From Colius striatus (lineage: Eukaryota; Chordata; Aves; Coliiformes; Coliidae), in the NCBI RefSeq assembly GCF_028858725.1, contig NC_084771.1, forward strand, positions 8,336,915 through 8,400,914: DNA of 64,000 nucleotides, given 5' to 3'. This document shows positions 25,473 through 64,000 of this stretch, piece after piece. Under the pieces are notes generated by a model, which searched no databases, had not been told where the DNA came from, and worked only from the letters and a program-made list of their open reading frames with translations. Position numbers and translations under genes: made by a program. The first letter of the stretch is position 1. Every line of letters begins with the position of its first letter.

Positions 25473-25750
25473 GCTCGACGCCGGCCGCCGGCACCATCCG
25501 TGGGACGGGCGGCACATCGGCCCCAGGGGCAGGTGCGAGGCCGGAGCTCCCTGCGTCAGCAGCAGCTCTTAAAACCTTCCCTGCCGGCGCCCGAGCAAAT
25601 ATTGATGGAGGAGGGCAGAGACTGGCCTGCGTCAGCCGCCGCAGGACCTCACCGCACCGGGCCGCCGGCTGGGAGGGGAGCACGCCTTCGGCAAGGGGAA
25701 GGCGGCCTGGGGCGGGAGGGCTGCCAGCAGCACCCCTGCGTCACGGGTGA
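24590..25750. other. CpG-rich island over the syntaxin-like gene
   Basis: CpG dinucleotides are dense throughout this stretch, while flanking DNA has few. It covers the whole coding region and about 280 bases upstream of the start. This fits an unmethylated promoter island extended over a short intronless gene. Limits are by eye. Confidence 0.75.
25550..25743. promoter_or_regulatory. Probable syntaxin-like promoter region with three TGACGCAGG words
   Basis: On the minus strand the nonamer TGACGCAGG occurs three times upstream of the start codon, at 25550-25558, 25626-25634 and 25735-25743, all in the same orientation. TGACGCA resembles a bZIP (AP-1, CREB or MAF) half site. A weak TATA-like TTTTAAGAG lies at 25568-25576. 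The words are seen; promoter function is inferred. Confidence 0.45.
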
Positions 25751-27629
25751 GGCTCTCCTGGCTCAACACCTGATCCTCTTGAGACAAAGGGCTTTTTGTT
25801 CACCGAGAAACAAAGAATCCCAAAATCCCCGGCTGCCAAGGGCCGAGGAGAGGGGTGTCTGCCCGGCCCTCCCCTCCTGCAGCTCTGTCCTGCACCCCAA
25901 TAAAGGTGTTCAGCAAAAGAAAGAGCAGGCGCAGGCTGCAGCCTGTCTGCCTCTGAGCTTTTAGTGTGCCCTGAAAAGCAGCCTCAGCTGAGGATACAGC
26001 CACTGAGGTGCCAATCAGCCTGTTTCAGTGCCTGTTTGGAAGGGAGGCAGCGTTTGGCTTCCCCCTTCCCATGCAGGTCAGTCAAGCTCCAGGAGCCCGA
26101 CGGTGCCCTGAGGTCCTGGCAGTGGGAAACGTCGGAGGACGGGCCTGGGGGGGAGACAGAGGAAGGTGCTCCAGGTTTTTGCAGGCTGGAAATAGGTACT
26201 GGGATGGCAGAGCTGCCCTGCACACCAGGGCCAGGGAGCAGTTATAGCCAACGCTGCTGAAACACACAGAAATCCCAATTTCAATCTAAAAAAACATCTG
26301 CAAAAGCACCTGTAGAAATACTGGCACAAAATGCATTTCCAAAGCACGCTGGAAGGCTGCACTGTGCTCTGCCACATCAGCATTGTGTGTCACAAACGTT
26401 GTAACAGACATTATCACACATGACCTAAACACACAATGGTATCACACACATAACACCCACGAGACATCACCGATGGAAGGGACGGTGAAGGGCACTAATG
26501 CCTTTCAATGGATGGAGGTGGCAGGAGGCCTTTGGCATCTCTGCAATACATGTTTAATTTTGTTCTCTGTAACCAACAAGGCCAAGGAAAGAAAAATACA
26601 AACCAACCTTCTCTTCCTGAGGCCTGGAGCAGGAGCATGGCATCAAGCAGGTGATACTCATCCCCACCTGAAAGGAACTGCCATTTGGCTCATTTGAGTT
26701 GGGGCAATGAAAGGAAATAGCCAATAAATCAAGAGATTAAAGAGGGGAAAAGCCAAAATCCTGGACTAACAGAGCAAAACATGATGGGATAGGCTTGAGA
26801 TACAGGCAGAGGGTGAGGGACAGGCTCACTGCAGGGAGTACTCCTTACTCACACACCTTGCAAGAGCTACTTCTGGGTATCAAATAGTCCAGGCCTGATG
26901 GGGCACGAGGGCTTTAAAGCCTGTGTGCAGCGAAGGCAGGAAATGCAGTCCCATGAGAGCCCCCAACGCTTCCCACTGGCACCTGGGACAGGGTGGGCTC
27001 AGCCTTACCAGCATGGTGGCTGGCAGGGGAGGGCCAGCCCCTGCCTCAGCCCAGCCCAGAGCCACAGCCGTGCCCTGGCCCTCTTCAAACAACATTATCG
27101 CTGGCACCGAACGAGAGGGCAACAGCAGGGATGAACAAGGAGCAGGCTTGTTCCTTTGCATGAAATACCCCTTAAAACCAGGTATCTCCTCCTCGAGCTC
27201 AATCTCACCGACCCCTGTCCCACGGTGGCAGGAGAGACCTTGTCTAGAAACCTCCTCCTCCTCCTCGCCCGCTTTGGGAAGCTCTGCACAGACTTATTGC
27301 CCCAGACACCACTTGTCACGTCATTTCCCAAGGAAGCATTAGCTGTTCCTCCCCTTTTGCCCAGGAAAATGGCATTTTGGAGCCAGGTGGGGTGATAGTT
27401 TGGGTGACAGACCCGGGGCGAGCCCTCACTGGCCAGTGGCCGAGGTGAGGGTCTCCATCCTGTCCTGCTTGAGACCTGCAGCTGCTAAAAGCTGTTACAT
27501 CCAGTTTATAAAAGTTTCCTAAGTAAAAAATGTTCTTTTTACATTGAAAAAAATCAATTTTAAGGGGTGTTTTTGTGGCCTTTTTAACACCCAACCTCTT
27601 CAGCAAGTAATGCGAAACCAAAGTGAGAG
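25744..27629. other. Intergenic spacer between the syntaxin-like gene and BRWD1
   Basis: No gene or repeat is recognised. In human the gene downstream of BRWD1 is PSMG1; none of its protein segments is visible in this spacer or elsewhere in the window. Confidence 0.5.
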
Positions 27630-27644
27630 TTTATCTTGTTTCTT

Positions 27645-27650
27645 TTTATT
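27645..27650 (-). promoter_or_regulatory. BRWD1: Candidate BRWD1 polyadenylation signal
   Basis: This is a canonical AATAAA on the minus strand, in AT-rich sequence. It is the only exact copy I find between the BRWD1 stop and the spacer. Cleavage would fall near 27,620-27,635. Confidence 0.6.
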
Positions 27651-29628
27651 AAGACAATCCCACAGCTGGAAAATGAAACATCCTAGATTACATCAGTGAC
27701 TTCAAAAAAACTCTAGAAAAAAATTCTTTACAAATTTACATCTGTACAATACAAAAAACTAACAGCTCATTGCATATAAATATTACATTTGGTCTGCCAG
27801 CAAGTGGCATTAAAATCCCTGAAGTATTCATTTAAAGGGACCTGAGATAGCGGATGTGAAGATATGGGCATAAATATCACCTGGGAAAAATAAATCAATA
27901 TAGAAAGTAGATATAATTCTAATAGCTTTGTGCATTCTCTTTTTTTTTTCCTCTTGGGGTGTTTTTCAGTCACCCAGAACACAAACTGGAGAGCCTAAAT
28001 CACGTGAATCTCATCGCCACCGTCGGCTGGTGTTTGTGAATGAAGTCTGTTGTGACGGCTCGCACAGGAACAGACAGTGTTAGTATTTCCACAGCAAAAC
28101 AATCGCCAGACTTTTGATTCCCAAATCTACCCGAGCAGCCACCCCCTCTCTGAGGAGGCTTTTTTAGGGAGAGAAAAGGAGGAGTTTGATCTCATCTGCC
28201 TCTTTGATACCGGACAGGCCTTCAGCCTCCGGAGCAGCTCCTCTCGCCACCCGCTCTGCTGCTCACAGACCCAGAGAGCAGGAAGATACACAGTGCTTGC
28301 CAATTGAAACCCCTCCAAACTGTGAAACTGCCCTTCATTGCCCACCACTTGAAATATTCCACTGTCAGCTCCCCAACGTGGCCGCAGTTCCCTACCAGGA
28401 GCGTTAACCCCCAAGCACAGCACTAAGCCACTCGCTTTCGCTTCAGATTCTCACAAACTCCTACCAGGTACCACATCCACGCACATAAACGTATTTAAGC
28501 ACCATTTTTGTAACACTAGAGTTAAGGCTGTGACAGCAATTCCACTGGCAATCTGATTTTTCAGGGATTCGTAGCACAGTTGTGTGAGTTTGCTGTGGGC
28601 TGAACGGGACATATTCCAAATGTACAAGCTTCTGACGGGTCTTTGCATTTCTAACACTAAAAAAAGACAACTCTTAGACTAAATTTTGCAGGCTGTTACT
28701 TACTGTACATAAAGGAGTTGTTTTTTTCATGGGTAAACCTCTGATATACTAACAATTGGAAATCATCTCTCGCACATGCGCAGGAATTTTCTATAATACA
28801 AGCCTGTAAGAACACAATGACAGCTCCCTACCGTACTAAAGAGACTGAGCCTTGGGTTGGTAACTGCTCCTTCGGTCTGCCATGTAAATAATCAGTGCTT
28901 TATAAAGCTTCTGAAAAACAAAAACAACCCCCAGGCAACGTAAACACACAAAGACGTGTCTGAGACGTCGAGTTGGTGACACAGACCGAGGACAGCGGGA
29001 CGCTCCGAGGCAGGGCTCACAAGCCATCATCCCTAAACCTCCAGCTCTTCAGTTTTCCCTGTCACTCACTGCTCCAAGATGAAACATTCACCAAGTTCTG
29101 ATGGAAAATTAGTGATTTAATCTTATTTTCTCCCGTTAATGTGCGTGACTTTGAATGGTTGCTGGAAATGTTCCGGGGACACCCAGGAGATGCCTTTTCC
29201 AACGCTTGGACAAGGCTCATCTTGCTTTTTGTGGTCAAGAGCCTCCAAACATTGACAAAAGCAATGCAGTGCGGCTGCTCTTGCCACAGAAGTTAATGAA
29301 AAGCTCTCTTTGCTTTCACCTGGTGGGGGTTCTCCCCAGTGCTCTGGGTACTACACTCTCCTGCTGCTTTCACGCGAGGGGAGCAGCTGGGGTGAACGCT
29401 CCAGAAGACAGGCAGGGAAAAGGAAAACACACAGAGAAGATGCAACACTTCAAAAGGAGCCAAAACCCTCCACCAATTCCTTCTTCATGCTGCTATCTAG
29501 CTTATTTGTCTGCAGGGTGGGATGAGGGGGGTGGCCTCTGCTTAGTTTATGGAGCAAAGAGTGATAGAAAGAGAGAGAGGAGTGATAAAACTGCCCAGAC
29601 CCATCTAAGTGAAGCGCCAACATAAAAG

Positions 29629-29728
29629 TGTCATAGAATCACAGAATGGTAGGGGTTGGAAGGGACCCTTAGAGATCATCCAGTCCAACCTCTCTGCCCA
29701 AGCAGACCCACCTAGATCAGGTCACAAA
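29629..29728 (-). mobile_element. CR1 LINE 3' tail inside the BRWD1 3' UTR
   Basis: This is the reverse complement of a CR1 3' end: 'tcatagaatcacagaatggt', then 'ttggaagggacccttagaga', ending at 'gatcaggtcaca'. It is only about 100 bases long and lies in the sense orientation relative to BRWD1. Confidence 0.93.
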
Positions 29729-31190
29729 TTTCACAGGTTAAGACAGAATCATCTGGTGATGCTGGAAGCGTGGGACTTCCACTGCAACTCATGGCAAGGG
29801 CAAGAAAAGGAGTAACTGCAAAGACAGGGAGCACAGGGGTGAGGGGAGAGCAGGGGAACTAAGGGTTGTTGTCTGCAGCCACACAACGGGCAGCACAAGG
29901 GGAACAGCCCCTCTCTGCCCACGGCTGGGCAAGGGAAGGCACAGGCTGCCCCAGCTGAGCAGGGTGCCCACAGAGGCACAGAGCAGCCAGGGCCCATCTT
30001 CATTAACGCCACCCCCTCCCAGCAGGTTGGGAATGCTGCCAGGAAACAAAGCAAGGTGGATATAAACAATAAGCATGAGTTTTGGAGGAGAAAACAGGCA
30101 TCAAAAGAATTAAACCTTACAGTCTAGCCAAAATAAACTTCATCAAGATACCACAGATCTCCAAAAGGGTGTCCTGGGAAGCTAAAGGAACGCGAGAGAA
30201 AACTCTGACGCACTAACCCCCAAGAGTTAACCCCACACCAGCAGAGGAAGCCCTGGCCTGCCTCACACCTCTGTAGCTTCAGGAATCCAAGACACAATCA
30301 GACCCTCAAACCCTCTCCTTAGGCAGAGTTCTGGAGTTTTGTGTAAAGTGGGAGGAGAGAGATGGTGGCCCTGTGCCTGCAGTGCCAGGAGCTCATGGCT
30401 GAGCAGCCAGCCCTTGGATCAGGGAGCCAGACAGTACAAGGTTGAAATCATTTTACTGCTTCTGCTGCACCTTTTGGGTCAGCACTAAGTTTTCTGCAGC
30501 CACAAGTGGCTCCTCCCAGGACCTGAGGACCAAGTCACTACAGAACCATGGTCAGTCCCCAGAACGAAGCCATGAGAAATCCATAACTCAGAGAAAGGAT
30601 CCAGACACAAACTCAAGTCAAAGTAACAGCTGTAAAAATGAGTTATTTCTTTCATGCTTCTAAGAGGTTCTCATGCACAAAGAAAAGGTGCTCTTTTTGG
30701 TTTGTTTTTTACACCAAGTGAGACTCTGCTGCTCGAGCACACCCTGCTGCCTCGCTCTTCATCGTGTAACATGTGGTTAAATACTTACGCCACAGCAAAG
30801 TGATGCTTCACTGCCATCTTCACAGTACTTCATTACATAGAAAAGATACATTTAAGACCATACTTAATATTACTCTAATTGCTGCTAAAATACACAAAGA
30901 AAAACCCTCATAAAACAATTTCTCTGGAATCCACGTGGTTTATCTCTCCCCAACCCCTACACAAAATAAATAAGGAAGTGGATCTTCGGCCAGTCAGAAA
31001 TAGAGGAAAAGCATTTCGTTTGCATTTCAAGGTTTTCAGGTGTTAGAACAGAAACCAGAGCGTTTCCATCAGCTCAACAGGACTCATCTAAAAGGGGAAG
31101 GACTCCGACTATCAACTGAGGCATACATGCTATTCCTGGATACCATATGGAGAAGGAGCAATCAGCCAAAGAAATAATACATTTCTTATA

Positions 31191-31226
31191 AATATATAGG
31201 TGTGTATATATATATACATATATATG
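31191..31226. repeat. TA-rich microsatellite
   Basis: An imperfect (TA)n tract with TG and CA interruptions lies in the predicted BRWD1 3' UTR. Its likely polymorphism is an inference from the repeat type. Confidence 0.85.
31211..31218 (-). promoter_or_regulatory. Pumilio-type word TGTATATA
   Basis: On the minus strand (BRWD1 mRNA sense) the word TGTATATA matches the Pumilio consensus TGTANATA. It sits in the TA microsatellite, so a chance match is likely. Confidence 0.3.
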
Positions 31227-32613
31227 AGATGAGAGGACAGGTGGTTATATTTTAAAGCTCAACAGAGATCTATAGGAGAGCCTTTGCACTTCTTTCCCCA
31301 CCCCAACCCCCATCAAACACAACCGAATCAAACCCAGAATCGGATCACAGGCGATTCAAAACCTTCCTTATAGAAGTAAAACTGTGATTCTTGCACTGTA
31401 CCATAGACTCACACGAGTGCTCTGAGCACTCTCCTCCGTCACAAAACTAAACCTCTGCAGTTTCAAGTCATTTTGCATCTAACTAGAATTTTTGGAAAGC
31501 GAGATAAAATAGCTACTGCTTCATATAGCAAGTCAAAAACTAAACTCCTTCTGCATCTGAGAATATACACGGGTCAGTTTGCTGCCTGAGGTTTTCCAGA
31601 ACTATTGACCAAGCTGTGCACAGAAGAACTTTCAAGGATATCAAATGAAAGCTTAAACAAAAAAGAAGAAATAGTTACAATTTGAAAAACTTCACCCAAG
31701 CCTTCTCTTCTCGTTTGTTCTCTCCGTGTCATCTAACTGCCTCTCTTAACCAAGTGCAACAGTCACATTCGTTTATAGACGACGGGAGAAAACTCTCTAT
31801 AAAGCACAGATATTCCAGGCAGAGCCCAGAAAGGAAGGAAGGGAGGCAGAGGCTGCCCACCTCCAGCCCAGCCCAGGCCAAACGCCCGCTGCTGCCCACT
31901 GAGGAGCGGGACGACAAACGCCACGGCCGCCACAACCGCTTGTGGTTACAAGTCTGCATTGTTCAGGAATACGAGAGCACAGTGCAACACCAATTCTCTT
32001 CTGGAAGCTTGAGATACAAGAGTCCCTCTGGAGGCTGTGAGCAGGAGCTCACCCGTCGCTGTCAGCCTCCCTCGGGGCCCTCGTCACCTCCCAGGCGAAT
32101 CAAACCAAACCCAGGTGGGGACAGGGAGACAACTCGGCCTGTCTGCACAAGCCAAGCCCGGGCTGCTGAGACCAGGGCGCTGCTGAGAGCTCTCAGCACC
32201 CCTTGGATTCATTTGCATTGTGTCAGGCTAATGAAGACACACTGACTCTACCACTGCACCAGCAATTCCACCCCGCTACGCTCCTCCTCGCCTCTTCTTC
32301 AACACATACTGAACAACAGCATCTATTTTCTTTTCAGTTTCCAGTAGTTGTAAATAGAGGTAGCTGAGCTACTATGACAAACAAAAGAATCACGTTATGC
32401 TTTGAAGAGGAGGAATCTCTCAGATGCTGAAGTCACCCCTTAGCTGCACAATCTCTAGTAACACTATAAAAATATGAGAGGACAAAAAGAAAATAGATGC
32501 AAGTAACTTTTGCATTTGGCACCTTTTGTCTAGATATTCATACTTCTCAAGTATTCTCTTTTTAATAAAGTTAATGCACACATAGGACACACCACATCAA
32601 AAGGTTTGCTACA

Positions 32614-32621
32614 TATTTACA
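32614..32621 (-). promoter_or_regulatory. Pumilio-type word TGTAAATA
   Basis: In BRWD1 mRNA sense this word matches the Pumilio consensus TGTANATA. It lies about 640 bases after the stop codon and outside simple repeats, so it is the better of the two candidates. Confidence 0.4.
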
Positions 32622-33255
32622 AGGCACCAACCCTTTATCACTTTTTACATGAATAAAGAACCGATAGAAAGCACGTCAGGACCCCCGAGACTGCAGTATG
32701 GACATACTTCAGTTCAGCACAATTCATCACCGCCTGGCCTGGGAAGATTAAAATAATCCAGATCCTTCTTACAATATAGAAACTGTAAACATTTTATAGC
32801 TGCCTTTAGGATTGGTGTATTGTGCAAAAGTTATCATTATTACTGTGTATAAGGATTTATGGCAGAAACCACATAAAAACTCTGTAAGAAGGTGCTATTT
32901 CTATAATACAAAAAAAAAACAAGGGAGAGAGAAGAGTCGTAACCGCGACTTGGCAACGTCACGTTCTTCTGGAGAAGCTGGAAGCCTCTCGAATGGGATG
33001 AGCTTGTAGTGTGTGGGGAAGAATTTCTGCAATTTAAGGCCTAATGACTAAGGCTTGTTTCTGACCAATGAAGTGTGGCGACCTGGAGCTTCGAAACGAA
33101 CGCAAAGTGACAGAATGGAAAAGCACCACTGTGAAACGTGAGTGGAGTCCCCGCACAACTCGCTTGGTAGATTTTTCTGGTAAAATCCCTGCAGTAGAAG
33201 GCCATTGAAGTTCTTTGAAAATTGTTCCAAAGTTTGGTTTTGTTTTTATCACCTG

Positions 33256-63843
<30,588 letters not shown>

Positions 63844-64000
63844 TTAATTACTGCTTTCTGGTCAAAGCAGCAAACTACAGTTTTAAACAGAAAACTCCAG
63901 TGTAACCAAAACGCACCTTCTGAACAAAGGAGTTCACTTCTACTTTGAGCTGTATTTTCTCAGACTATATTGACTTTAGCATAACTGTGAGTTCTACAAT

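Larger units (their letters stand above)
27630..33255 (-). other. BRWD1: BRWD1 3' untranslated region (predicted)
   Basis: From the stop codon the first strong minus-strand AATAAA is at 27650-27645, about 5.6 kb away, and I find none in between. The stretch has no open frame of note and holds one sense CR1 tail, a TA-rich microsatellite and two Pumilio-type words. A shorter UTR using ATTAAA variants (for example minus strand near 29115 or 32570) is possible. Extent is inferred, not shown. Confidence 0.6.

Noticed and set aside
24564-25964. A 466-codon plus-strand open frame opposite the syntaxin-like gene
   Set aside because: It is the mirror of GC-rich minus-strand coding sequence, with low-complexity content and no family resemblance. 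The minus strand clearly encodes a Qa-SNARE.

Overview
The window reads as a bird nuclear chromosome. The repeat content is almost entirely CR1 retrotransposon fragments, recognisable by their characteristic 3' ends (a TTCCAACC-type tail followed by ATTCT-like repeats), and the main gene has many small exons that encode a vertebrate BRWD-family protein. I could not decide the bird order from sequence alone.

Three zones are visible. (1) Positions 1 to about 24,000 are intergenic. They carry six CR1 fragments, one of which still encodes the end of the CR1 reverse-transcriptase ORF, and I find no host gene that I can support. (2) Positions 23,995-25,472 hold a GC-rich, apparently intronless minus-strand gene for a syntaxin-11-like Qa-SNARE with a cysteine-rich C-terminus instead of a membrane helix. 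It has a CpG-rich upstream region in which one 9-base word is repeated three times. (3) From about 27,630 to beyond the right edge lies BRWD1 (WDR9) on the minus strand. I could place 30 coding exons with GT/AG boundaries and one continuous frame of 1,461 codons, then a stop at 33,258-33,256, then a 3' UTR of about 5.6 kb ending near an AATAAA. The N-terminal third of BRWD1, including its promoter, lies beyond position 64,000.

The BRWD1 part present runs from the middle of the WD40 propeller through a serine/acidic linker, the Tudor/chromobarrel module, bromodomain 1 (canonical Asn), bromodomain 2 (Thr at the canonical Asn position) and a C-terminus with an RG/RGG/RW box. BRWD1 is a chromatin reader and a probable CUL4-DDB1 substrate receptor; the syntaxin acts in membrane fusion. 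The two genes are neighbours in tandem orientation, with no evident functional link. The observations most worth checking are the syntaxin gene itself, a CR1 element that supplies most of the splice-acceptor region of one BRWD1 exon, and the fact that every CR1 copy inside BRWD1 lies in the sense orientation.
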